A DNA stretch of 35,214 nt from an uncultured Clostridia bacterium (GTDB taxonomy: Bacteria > Bacillota > Clostridia > Oscillospirales > CAG-272). Positions 24,591 to 32,054 of the stretch are shown here, piece after piece. The notes below the pieces were generated by a model. It had not been told where the DNA came from. It saw nothing but the letters and a program-made list of their open reading frames with translations, and did not search any database. Made by a program: the position numbers and the translations under genes. Numbering within the stretch: the stretch's first letter is position 1; every line of letters begins with the position of its first letter. The stretch spans positions 1 to 35,214 of the forward strand of contig CALWJT010000022.1 of assembly GCA_944381075.1 (NCBI GenBank). Reading direction: 5' to 3'.

Positions 24591-25175
24591 GATCCCGCAG
24601 GAAAAGTCTTGTGCGCCCGGCTGGGAGCTTGTCAGCGGTATGAGACAAAAGAGAGAGCGTCGAAACGCTGTTGCGGAAAATCAGGAAAGAAGCAAAGGAA
24701 ATAGGGAAGATCATGTGTTTTTTCCCTGCGGTCCCTATCGAAGGAGCATGAGGTCGGGCGCTGTTTTTGGCAGGAGGGGAGCGTATGCGGCTCCTATTCT
24801 GTCATGCCTGAACGGACCGTCATGTCACGGATCGTCCGGAATCCAAAGGGGAATGCGGCAAAAAGGTCCGCAGCCCTGTCGGACCGCTTGCGGTCTGACA
24901 GGGCTGCGGACGGCACCTCTGGGCTTTTGCCTGAAAATCGGAGAAGAGTGGTTCGGGCATGGTTTTCCTCTCCTGCGATTGGGACAGGGAGAAAAATGGA
25001 AGGAGCCGCGAGCTTGGGCGGTACGAATCTGCCGCGCTGTTTGTCACGTTGGCCGGCCCGTAAATTACGGGAGCGGACAAAGCCTTCCGGCTTGCCGGCT
25101 CCTTTCCCGGCGCATCTGCCTGAGGGATTTCTCTGCGGAAGGAATGCCTCCTGAAAAAGCTGTCCGCTTCTAAAG
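24591..25175. other. Gene-free stretch rich in hairpins
   Basis: No frame in this interval looks like a protein. It contains a 21-bp stem (24867-24887 with 24890-24910, one mismatch, TCCGCAGCCCTGTC on the left arm), a perfect 15-base palindrome CCCGTAAATTACGGG (25057-25071), and an 8-bp closing pair AGCGGACA (25072-25079) with TGTCCGCT (25161-25168) around CCGG-CTTG-CCGG. The 21-bp stem is followed on the minus strand by CCTTTTT. It could encode one or more small RNAs, or be the remains of a lost gene; I see no promoter that clearly drives it. Confidence 0.4.
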
Positions 25176-25207
25176 AAAGCCCGGCGGAGATCCTCCGCCG
25201 GGCTTTC
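25176..25207 (-). terminator. Terminator of the DegV-family gene
   Basis: AAAGCCCGGCGGA (25176-25188) and TCCGCCGGGCTTT (25194-25206, approximate ends) form a strong hairpin; the minus strand continues TTTCTTT. It lies about 14 bases after the stop codon. Confidence 0.85.
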
Positions 25208-25220
25208 CTTCTATGCTGCT

Positions 25221-26108
25221 TCAGTCCTCGCGCTTTTTTCCCCAGAAAAAGAGCGCTACCGTTCCGGGTCCGGTATGACTGCCGATGGTGGTGCCGATGC
25301 TGTTGATGAGGACCTTTCCGTCGAGCGAAGGAAACCGCTTCTCGACAAGGTCGGCGACGGCGCGGGCATCCTCATAGCAGGCGGATTGGGACAGATAGCA
25401 TTTGCCGGAGTAGTTCAGTCCGCCGTCTGCAAAGGCTTCCATCTTGTCGACGATGGCCTCGATGACTTTTTTCTTTGTCCGGATTTTTTCACGCGGAATG
25501 AGTCTGCCGAGGTGATCGACGTTCATAAGCGGGCAGATCTGCAGGACCGTGCCGAACCATCCGGACGCCTTGGAAATGCGTCCGCCCTTGACAAAAAACG
25601 TAAGGTCGGTCGAGAAGAACCAGTGATGGACCCGCAGCTTGTTCTCCTCCGCCCAGTCGCGTACCTCCTCGAGGGAAAGTCCCTCGTCGCGCAGGTCGGC
25701 GAGCTTATCCATGAGAAGCCCGTAGCCGGAGGAAGCGGCGAGAGAATCTACGATATAGATTTTGCGCTCCGGATATTTTTCCGCAAGCTCATTTCTCGCG
25801 ACGTTTGCCGCATTGACGACGCCGGAAATGCCGGAGGAAAGGCACACATGCAGGATATCGAGTCCCTTTTCGAGAAAGGGCGTGAAATATGCGATGAATT
25901 CGCCTGCGCTGATCTGCGAGGTAGCGGTTTCGGCGCCCTTTGCCATCGCCTGATAAAATTTATCAAAGGACATCGTCCGTCCGAGATCGTCCGCATATTG
26001 CTTTCCGTTCAGCGAATAGTGAAAGCAGATGTAGGAAATCTCCCGCTTTGCGAAATGCTCCGCGGAAAGATCGGCTGTCGAGCAGCAGCTTAAGATGTAT
26101 TTTGCCAT
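25221..26108 (-). CDS. DegV family fatty-acid-binding protein
   Basis: The 295-residue protein has the two-domain DegV fold: YILSCCSTADLSAEHF, then ATSQISAGEFIAYF (the TSQ motif), CLSSGISGVVNAANVA (SSG(I/L)SG lipid-head contact) and RKIYIVDSLAASSGYGLL. The C-terminal half has FFVKGGRISKASGWFGTVL and ends HTGPGTVALFFWGKKRED, all characteristic. DegV/FakB proteins bind fatty acids and present them to the FakA kinase for phosphorylation. No FakA gene is in the window. It follows the hydroxyacid dehydrogenase gene by 69 bases without a visible terminator, so the two may be co-transcribed. Confidence 0.94.
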   Translation of the reverse strand: MAKYILSCCSTADLSAEHFAKREISYICFHYSLNGKQYADDLGRTMSFDKFYQAMAKGAETATSQISAGEFIAYFTPFLEKGLDILHVCLSSGISGVVNAANVARNELAEKYPERKIYIVDSLAASSGYGLLMDKLADLRDEGLSLEEVRDWAEENKLRVHHWFFSTDLTFFVKGGRISKASGWFGTVLQICPLMNVDHLGRLIPREKIRTKKKVIEAIVDKMEAFADGGLNYSGKCYLSQSACYEDARAVADLVEKRFPSLDGKVLINSIGTTIGSHTGPGTVALFFWGKKRED

Positions 26109-26177
26109 AAAAATCCCTTCTTTCTGGAAATATTTTAGGATGGGTTTTGCGTTCGTTCGATGGAAAACGCAGCTTTT

Positions 26178-27128
26178 TTACCGGTTTACCTGATGGATGG
26201 GGCGCCCCGCCAGAAAGGCCCTTAGATTCTCCGCGACGCAGTCGATAAGGCGGATGCGTGCCTCCATGGCGGCCCATGCCACGTGCGGGGTGACATAGCA
26301 GTTCCTTGTTTTGAGATACGGATGCCCCGGACGCATCGGCTCCGTATCCAGAACATCGATGCCGGCGCCGCGCAGCCGCCCTTCCGTGAGCGCCGCGGCA
26401 AGCGCTTCTTCCTCCACTACGCCGCCGCGCGCTGTGTTGATGAGGACGGCGGACGGCTTCATGAGCGCGAGCGTGCGCGCATTGGCGACACCTCTTGTTT
26501 CCTCGGTGAGCGGGCAGTGGAAGGTCAAATAGTCCGAGCGCGCGAAAAGCGTATCCGTATCTGTGAATTCTACCCCGTCGTATCGGACCGGCCGATGGGA
26601 GACGGCGAGCACGCGCATGCCGAAGGCCATGGCGATGCGGCAGACCGCGCGTCCGATGGTGCCGAATCCGAAGATGCCAAGCGTTTTTCCCGCAAGCTCA
26701 TAGGTCGGATAGGCGAGATAGGAAAAGGTCTCGGCGCAGGACCAATCGCCTCTTCCGACGGAGGCGGCGTAATCGTCCGCGCGGCAGGCGAAATGCAGGA
26801 TGAGTGCAAATACGTGCTGAGCGACCGAGTCGGTGGAATATCCCGGGACATTGCATACGGTGATTCCTCTCGCGCTTGCGGCCTGGAGGTCGATGTTGTT
26901 GTAGCCGGTCGCGAAAAGTCCGATGTATCTGAGATTCGGGCAGGCGTCCATGACGTCTGCTGTGAGGTTTGCCTTGTTGCAGATGACGGCACCGCTGTCC
27001 GCGATCGCAGAGGCGAGCTTATCCTGTGCGAGCGTATCGAAAAACCGGACCTCTCCCAGCTCCTCGATGGGAGAGAGGGAAACATCGCCTGTCGTGACGG
27101 TGCATCGGTCGAGTACGGTGATTTTCAT
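26178..27128 (-). CDS. D-isomer-specific 2-hydroxyacid dehydrogenase
   Basis: The 316-residue protein is an NAD(P)-dependent 2-hydroxyacid dehydrogenase. The Rossmann motif is GFGTIGRAVCRIAMAFGM (near residue 150), and the catalytic triad is seen as Arg in NTARGGVVEE, Glu in DVLDTEP and His in VTPHVAW. It interconverts 2-keto acids and D-2-hydroxyacids; hydroxypyruvate, glyoxylate or D-lactate are all possible. I chose ATG 27128 (MKITVLDRCTV) over 27221 because AAAGGA lies upstream and the fold starts there. Immediately upstream is a perfect 16-bp inverted repeat that overlaps the predicted promoter. It is probably co-transcribed with the DegV gene. Confidence 0.93.
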   Translation of the reverse strand: MKITVLDRCTVTTGDVSLSPIEELGEVRFFDTLAQDKLASAIADSGAVICNKANLTADVMDACPNLRYIGLFATGYNNIDLQAASARGITVCNVPGYSTDSVAQHVFALILHFACRADDYAASVGRGDWSCAETFSYLAYPTYELAGKTLGIFGFGTIGRAVCRIAMAFGMRVLAVSHRPVRYDGVEFTDTDTLFARSDYLTFHCPLTEETRGVANARTLALMKPSAVLINTARGGVVEEEALAAALTEGRLRGAGIDVLDTEPMRPGHPYLKTRNCYVTPHVAWAAMEARIRLIDCVAENLRAFLAGRPIHQVNR

Positions 27129-27153
27129 GGGTGAGAATTCCTTTCCGGGATGA

Positions 27154-27191
27154 TATAATGGGAAGCATGCAGAATCATGCTTCCCATTATA
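27154..27191 (-). promoter_or_regulatory. Perfect 16-bp inverted repeat at the hydroxyacid dehydrogenase promoter
   Basis: TATAATGGGAAGCATG (27154-27169) and CATGCTTCCCATTATA (27176-27191) flank a 6-base loop. On the minus strand the right arm supplies TATAAT preceded by TGG, an extended -10 element (TGGTATAAT); no good -35 is seen. The transcript would then begin with a GGGAAGCATG hairpin. It may be an operator, a 5'-stabilising hairpin, or both. Confidence 0.6.
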
Positions 27192-27323
27192 CCATAGCCG
27201 ATGAAAAAAGAAAAGAGGCATGATAAAAATTTCGATCCAAAGAAAGAGATGTGTCCCCGCGGGAGGGGAAGAAGATTTTTTTTGCTGTCAGACAAAATTC
27301 GACATGCTTTTCTGTCTCTCCTC

Positions 27324-27352
27324 TTGACAAACGGGTCTCTTTGAGAGAAAAT
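27324..27352 (+). promoter_or_regulatory. Possible promoter and leader of the ketopantoate reductase-like gene
   Basis: TTGACA (27324-27329) and GAAAAT (27347-27352) are 17 bases apart; the -35 is perfect, the -10 weak. The 337-base interval 27129-27465 otherwise holds the dehydrogenase promoter palindrome (27154-27191) and a GCCGC-GACC-GCGGC hairpin (27434-27447) directly before the ribosome-binding site. Confidence 0.5.
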
Positions 27353-27465
27353 AAAAAAGAAGGCTTTGGGTTTGAGATCGCTTTTGCAGAACCCGCAGCC
27401 GCCGGGCACATCGATATCGAAGGCTCGGATATTGCCGCGACCGCGGCGGGAGGGGGATACAGGAT

Positions 27466-28401
27466 TTGAAAATTGCAATCATAGGAGCCGGCGCGATGGG
27501 CTGCCTTTTCGGCTCCTTTCTTTCGGAAAAGCATGATGTAATCCTGCTCGAGCAGAATGCCGAGCGGGTGGAGGCGCTGAACAAAAACGGCGTTACCGTG
27601 GAGGAGGCCGACGGGACCCGACAGCATTATCCGGTGCATGCGCTCATGAGCGGTACGCCGGTTCCGGGCGTTGAGCTCGTTATCGTTTTTGTCAAGGCGA
27701 CGGTGACGGAAGCGGCGCTTGCGGCCAATCGGACGCTGCTTGAAGGCGGCGCGGACGTCTTAACGCTGCAGAATGGACTTGGAAACGATGAAGTGATCGA
27801 GAAATTTGTCGGAAAAGAGCATATTTTTGTCGGCACGACGAGACATAACTGTGTGGTCACGGGCTCGGACAGCATCTTCCACAGCGGAAACGGCGTGACG
27901 AAGATCGGCTCTCTCTGCGGCAACGACAAGAGAGCAAAGGAGATCGTCGCGGCATTTGCAAAATGCCGCGACGAAATGGTGTTCTGTGAAAATGCGCGCC
28001 GGCTTCTCTGGGAAAAGCTGTTCATCAACATGACGCTCAATTCGCTGTCGTCCGTTTTGGAATGCCGGCTTTATGAGATCTATGCCAATCCGCATACGTG
28101 GACGCTCGCCGGCAGGATCGTAGACGAGGCGATCGCGGTTGCCGCCGCGGATGGGGAGATCTTCGAGAAAAAGCTCGTGCTCGACTCCGTTCAAAAGCTG
28201 TGCGAGGATGCAAAGAATGGCTTTGCCTCTATGGTTCAGGACCGCCGCGCTGGCAGGAAAACGGAGATCGATTTTATCAACGGAGCTGTCGTCAAGGGGG
28301 GACGGAAATACGGAATCCCGACGCCTGTCAATGAGACCGTCGTCGAGTTCGTGCATGCGTTCGAGGAAAGCGACCGCGTGCGGGATAAGCTTTTTGAATA
28401 A
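27466..28401 (+). CDS. Ketopantoate reductase family protein (PanE/ApbA-like)
   Basis: The 311-residue protein starts with a Rossmann motif, MKIAIIGAGAMGCLFGSFL, and continues with the PanE hallmarks VIVFVKATVTEAAL, LTLQNGLGNDEVI, FVGTTRHNCVV, ENARRLLWEKLFINMTLNSL and KTEIDFINGAVV, ending in GIPTPVNETV. PanE reduces 2-dehydropantoate to pantoate with NADPH for coenzyme A. Not all members are true PanE, and no pan gene is adjacent, so the exact substrate is open. The start codon is TTG with GGGAGGGGG nine bases upstream; it is monocistronic with a terminator behind it. Confidence 0.9.
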   Translation: MKIAIIGAGAMGCLFGSFLSEKHDVILLEQNAERVEALNKNGVTVEEADGTRQHYPVHALMSGTPVPGVELVIVFVKATVTEAALAANRTLLEGGADVLTLQNGLGNDEVIEKFVGKEHIFVGTTRHNCVVTGSDSIFHSGNGVTKIGSLCGNDKRAKEIVAAFAKCRDEMVFCENARRLLWEKLFINMTLNSLSSVLECRLYEIYANPHTWTLAGRIVDEAIAVAAADGEIFEKKLVLDSVQKLCEDAKNGFASMVQDRRAGRKTEIDFINGAVVKGGRKYGIPTPVNETVVEFVHAFEESDRVRDKLFE

Positions 28402-28408
28402 GACGGAG

Positions 28409-28442
28409 AAGATACCGCTGGTTTTTCCGGCGGTATCTTTTT
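28409..28442 (+). terminator. Terminator of the ketopantoate reductase-like gene
   Basis: GATACCGC (28411-28418) and GCGGTATC (28430-28437), extended by A-T pairs, are followed by TTTTT. It lies 8 bases after the stop codon. The interval 28445-28660 behind it shows nothing I can assign. Confidence 0.88.
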
Positions 28443-28662
28443 GAAAAAAGAAATGGAAAAGCAGGAAAAATAAAAAAATCTATTGGCAGCAACACCATCT
28501 CTGCGGTTGCCTAATCTTGGGTGGACTTGCTTGCTTTTATTCGATTTTGTGGGAGTTTTACCTATATGTATTTGGAATATTCAGGCGAATTTCGTGGTTT
28601 TTCATAATAAAAGAAAAAACAGATGACAATTCTATTATACATAATGTGCCTATCTAAAGTGC

Positions 28663-28691
28663 TTGCAGTCTGAAAAAATTCTTGCTACAAT
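28663..28691 (+). promoter_or_regulatory. Promoter of the HTH/ADP-ribosylglycohydrolase gene
   Basis: TTGCAG (28663-28668) and TACAAT (28686-28691) are 17 bases apart, about 30 bases before the start codon. The HTH domain of the encoded protein makes autoregulation here plausible. Confidence 0.75.
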
Positions 28692-28721
28692 GAAGAAAAA
28701 AGTGGGAGGCTACATATTATT

Positions 28722-30311
28722 ATGAATATCGGTAAATCTATCGCGAAGCTTCGATGCGATCTGTCTTTGTCGCAGGAAAAATTCGCGGAGCTCATCGGCG
28801 TTTCCAGACAGGCGGTCCAGAAATGGGAGTCTGAGCTGTCGTCTCCGGATATGGAGAACCTTGCAAGGATTGCCAATCAGTTCGGCATTTCACTCGATCT
28901 TTTGGTGCTCGGCAGAGACAAAAGAGAGATGGAGGAGCTTCGGACGGTCAAGAAAATCGAACCTCGCTATGACATGATGACGGGCTGGGATTCCTATTCC
29001 GATACCCTGATGATCGAATATCGTCAGGCAATGGACGAGGGACTGGACCTTGGACAGTATGAAAGCCTGTTTCAGGCGGTTTCCGGCATGCCGAAGGGAC
29101 CCAACAAGGAAAAAATGAGCAATATCCTTTTTGAGCTTGTGATCAATGCCCCACAGCGTGCCGATTATCCTTACAATGAGCCGTCGGACCTGCCGGCGAT
29201 CTTGGCGCTTCGTCCGGAAAGAAAAATCCCCATGGGCACGGTCCCGGCCAATCTGGAGGACAGGGTCCGCGGCGCGTGGCTCGGCAGAATCTGCGGATGC
29301 CTTCTGGGAAAGCCGGTAGAGGGTTGGCGGACCAACGTTATCCTTCCTTTCCTGAAGGAAACGGGGAATTATCCGCTGCACCGCTATCTTTCCAAAAACG
29401 ACGTGACGGAGGAGCGCAAGGAGCGCTATCTCAACGAGTATAAGCTGGCGCTTGAAAACCGCGCATACGCCGACCGCTATGACTGTGCGCCGGTCGACGA
29501 CGATACCAACTACACGGTGATGGCAATGCGCGTGCTGGAAAAATACGGACGCGAGTTCACGCCCTATGACGTTTCCAGAGTATGGCTCGAAGCGCAGGTG
29601 ATTCGTCCCTACTGCACGGCGGAGCGCGTTGCCTACCGCAACTTTATCAATGGCTTTGTGCCGCCGGCCTCGGCGATATATAAGAATGCCTACCGTGAAT
29701 ATATCGGCGCTCAGATCAGAGCCGATTATTTCGGATACATCAATCCGGGCAATCCGGAGCTTGCCGCGGAAATGGCATGGCGGGATGCTTCGATCTCCCA
29801 TGTGAAAAACGGCATCTACGGCGAGATGTTCGTCGCTGCGATGATCGCGGCGGCCGCTGTCTGCGAGGACCTGCCGTCTATTGTCATGGCGGGACTTGAG
29901 CAGATTCCGAAGACCTCGAGACTCTATGAGGCGATCACGGAGGTGCTGGAGTGGTACAACGGCGACGTTTCCGAAAAGCAGGCGTTTGCCAAGATCCATG
30001 AGCGGTACAACGAGCGCAACAGCTATGATTGGTGCCATACGGTTTCCAACGCGATGATCGTCGTGGTCTCCTTGCTTTGGGGCCGGTGCGATTATTCCAA
30101 GACCATCTGTATGGCGGTGGAGACCGGTTTCGATACGGACTGCAACGGCGCGACTGTCGGTTCGATTCTCGGTATGTTCCGCGGAACCAGCATCATCGAG
30201 TCGAAATGGTCAGATCCGGTCAACGGAGCGTTGGACACGACCATTGAGGGGCATACCCGGTACCGTATCGACGATCTTGTAAAAACGACCATGAAGCATA
30301 TTGGCTCTTAA
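28722..30311 (+). CDS. XRE-type HTH fused to ADP-ribosylglycohydrolase domain
   Basis: The 529-residue protein begins with an XRE/Cro helix-turn-helix (residues 4-63: IAKLRCDLSLSQEKFAELIG, then VSRQAVQKWESE and MENLARIANQFGISLDLLV). After a linker of about 110 residues comes an ADP-ribosylglycohydrolase (DraG/ARH) domain, about 180-525: RGAWLGRICGCLLGKPVEG, VDDDTNYTVMAM (metal-binding Asp cluster, near 260), GEMFVAAMIAAAAV and TGFDTDCNGATVGSILG (second metal site, near 470). ARH enzymes remove ADP-ribose from proteins or small molecules. The fusion suggests a regulator that senses or cleaves an ADP-ribosyl-like or nucleoside ligand. GGGAGG lies 12 bases before the ATG. A solute-binding lipoprotein gene follows after 109 bases. 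Confidence 0.88.
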   Translation: MNIGKSIAKLRCDLSLSQEKFAELIGVSRQAVQKWESELSSPDMENLARIANQFGISLDLLVLGRDKREMEELRTVKKIEPRYDMMTGWDSYSDTLMIEYRQAMDEGLDLGQYESLFQAVSGMPKGPNKEKMSNILFELVINAPQRADYPYNEPSDLPAILALRPERKIPMGTVPANLEDRVRGAWLGRICGCLLGKPVEGWRTNVILPFLKETGNYPLHRYLSKNDVTEERKERYLNEYKLALENRAYADRYDCAPVDDDTNYTVMAMRVLEKYGREFTPYDVSRVWLEAQVIRPYCTAERVAYRNFINGFVPPASAIYKNAYREYIGAQIRADYFGYINPGNPELAAEMAWRDASISHVKNGIYGEMFVAAMIAAAAVCEDLPSIVMAGLEQIPKTSRLYEAITEVLEWYNGDVSEKQAFAKIHERYNERNSYDWCHTVSNAMIVVVSLLWGRCDYSKTICMAVETGFDTDCNGATVGSILGMFRGTSIIESKWSDPVNGALDTTIEGHTRYRIDDLVKTTMKHIGS

Positions 30312-30374
30312 GGTCTGACGTCCGGGAAGGCTTTTTGGAGAAAAGTCTTTGGATAGCTGAGAGAATTTAGTAAA

Positions 30375-30391
30375 AATCCGCTTTGCGGATT
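30375..30391 (+). other. Intercistronic hairpin before the solute-binding gene
   Basis: AATCCGC (30375-30381) and GCGGATT (30385-30391) form a 7-bp stem with a TTT loop and no T run. Such hairpins between cistrons can stabilise or set the level of the downstream solute-binding mRNA; that role is inferred. Confidence 0.45.
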
Positions 30392-30420
30392 CTATAAAAC
30401 AATACTTAAAGGAGGCTTTT

Positions 30421-31983
30421 ATGAAACGGTTATTGGCGCTTATCCTGTCTTGTGCAATGCTTTTGATCGTTGTTTTGATGGCCGGCTGCGATGGCAGTGA
30501 GGAGACGACATCCGGCACGAATCCCGCGGGAGAAACGACGTCCAGCAGCGGCGGCACGGGAGAGCAGGGAGAGACAACGAACTCTTCGGGAGGAGACGAA
30601 ACCACGGGTACGACCGCACCCAGCGATACGACCGAATCGCCTGCGCTTTCGTGGGATGAAATGGATCCCTATGCAAAGCCTGCCGGGTTTGAGGACGTGG
30701 ACTTCGGCGGTAGAAAATTTGTGATCGCCGCTTACATCGGCGCGGACGGCTGGGAATCGAACAAGGAAATCTATTCCGACGGTGCGGACAGCATCAGCGT
30801 TGCGGTTCGTGCCCGCAATGACGCCATGGAGAAGCTTTACAACTGTACCATCGAACTGAACGAGTCCGAGGGACCGGGAGCGCTGGTAACGGCGGACATC
30901 ACCGGCGGTCAGCACACGATCGATATGTACGCTCAAAAGTATAACCTGGGCGGCCTTGTGACCTCCGGCTCGAACTATGATCTCTATACGCTTGGGATCG
31001 ATCTTGAAAATCCTTGGTACGATCAGACCTATGTCGAAACCTACAGCATCAAGGATCAGACAGGCAACGTTGAGCTTTACAGCGTTATCGGCGACTGGGC
31101 AATCTCCTGCTTCGAAGCGGCGCATGCAATGGTTTACAACAAGACCGTATATGAGAACGCCGGCATCGAGGATGATATCTATCAGCTTGTCAGAGACAAA
31201 GAGTGGACCATGGACAAATTTATGGAAATGGTCAAGAAGGCTGCGGTAGATAACAGCGGCAACTCCGAATATCATTACAGCGAGGGCGACATCATGGGCT
31301 GGGTCAGAACCGGCCATGCGACACACGGACTGCATGTGGCCTCCGGACTTTCGATTATGAAAAATGAAGATGGTTCTCTGATCTTCTCCGTGCTGGACGA
31401 CTCCGCTGCCTGGAACGACGTGATCGAAACGGCCATCAGCGTTTGGAGCATGCCCGAGGGCGAGACGCTCGGCTACACGGATGTCCGTCTGGCGATGGAA
31501 GGAGGCAAAACCCTGTTCGCTTCCGAGGTCCTTGCCATTCTGGAAATAATGAAGGACTCTGACGTGTCGGTCGGTCTGGTTCCGTATCCGCTTTACAGCG
31601 AATCTCAGGAAAATTATGCGCATTATGCGGATAACCATCTGATGCCGTACAGCGTGCCGATTTCTGTACCCGATCCTCAGGTCGTGGGCGAATTCATGGA
31701 GGTATTTGGGTTCCATTCGAGATATATCGTGCGTGCTGCTTGGGTCGAAGCTTATAGCTATGAATACTGCAGTGATGCGGATTCTGCTGAAATGCTGGAG
31801 CTGATTCTGGATACGAGAACATATGATCCCGGTTATCTCTACTATCCAAACTACGAGGGACAGATTTCCAACATGATATCGTCCGGCAGCAATGCCGTGA
31901 CCAAGTTTGCGGAGCGTTATGCCGCAACTGCAGCGGAATCGGTTGCTACTCTTATTGAGTCCATGACTACCGCAAATAGCTGA
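30421..31983 (+). CDS. Extracellular solute-binding lipoprotein of a carbohydrate ABC importer
   Basis: The 520-residue protein has a lipoprotein signal with lipobox LMAGC (Cys near residue 23), then a Ser/Thr/Gly/Glu-rich linker of about 50 residues, then a family 1-type binding domain. It opens with DVDFGGRKFVIAAYIGADGW and contains NDAMEKLYNCTIEL, HAMVYNKTVYENAGIEDDIY (ligand-lobe segment) and KEWTMDKFMEMVKKAA. This subtype is usually encoded with DUF5696 proteins and sugar permeases in Clostridia, but here no permease is adjacent; the pair at 2854-4945 is the nearest. AAAGGAGG six bases upstream supports the start. It is probably co-transcribed with the HTH/ARH gene and is followed by a bidirectional terminator. 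Confidence 0.92.
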   Translation: MKRLLALILSCAMLLIVVLMAGCDGSEETTSGTNPAGETTSSSGGTGEQGETTNSSGGDETTGTTAPSDTTESPALSWDEMDPYAKPAGFEDVDFGGRKFVIAAYIGADGWESNKEIYSDGADSISVAVRARNDAMEKLYNCTIELNESEGPGALVTADITGGQHTIDMYAQKYNLGGLVTSGSNYDLYTLGIDLENPWYDQTYVETYSIKDQTGNVELYSVIGDWAISCFEAAHAMVYNKTVYENAGIEDDIYQLVRDKEWTMDKFMEMVKKAAVDNSGNSEYHYSEGDIMGWVRTGHATHGLHVASGLSIMKNEDGSLIFSVLDDSAAWNDVIETAISVWSMPEGETLGYTDVRLAMEGGKTLFASEVLAILEIMKDSDVSVGLVPYPLYSESQENYAHYADNHLMPYSVPISVPDPQVVGEFMEVFGFHSRYIVRAAWVEAYSYEYCSDADSAEMLELILDTRTYDPGYLYYPNYEGQISNMISSGSNAVTKFAERYAATAAESVATLIESMTTANS

Positions 31984-31996
31984 GTTTGCAGCATAA

Positions 31997-32029
31997 AAAA
32001 CGGGCCTGCCAATCTGGCAGGTCCGTTTT
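31997..32029. terminator. Bidirectional terminator between the solute-binding gene and pnp
   Basis: AAAACGGGCCTGCCA (31997-32011) and TGGCAGGTCCGTTTT (32015-32029) form a 15-bp stem with one G-U pair and a 3-base loop. A runs on the left and T residues on the right allow use by both convergent transcripts. Confidence 0.92.
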
Positions 32030-32054
32030 ATTGTTGGAACATGAAATTAGAAGA

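Noticed and set aside
25072-25168. Glycine-riboswitch-like words on the minus strand (CCTCAGGCAGATG, AGGAGGCATTCC)
   Set aside because: The order and spacing of conserved elements do not fit the aptamer and no glycine gene is downstream; kept only as part of an unassigned structured stretch.
24640-25173. 177-codon plus-strand frame
   Set aside because: Arg/Gly/Cys-rich composition with no domain and no clear ribosome-binding site; it runs through perfect hairpins, so it is probably not coding.
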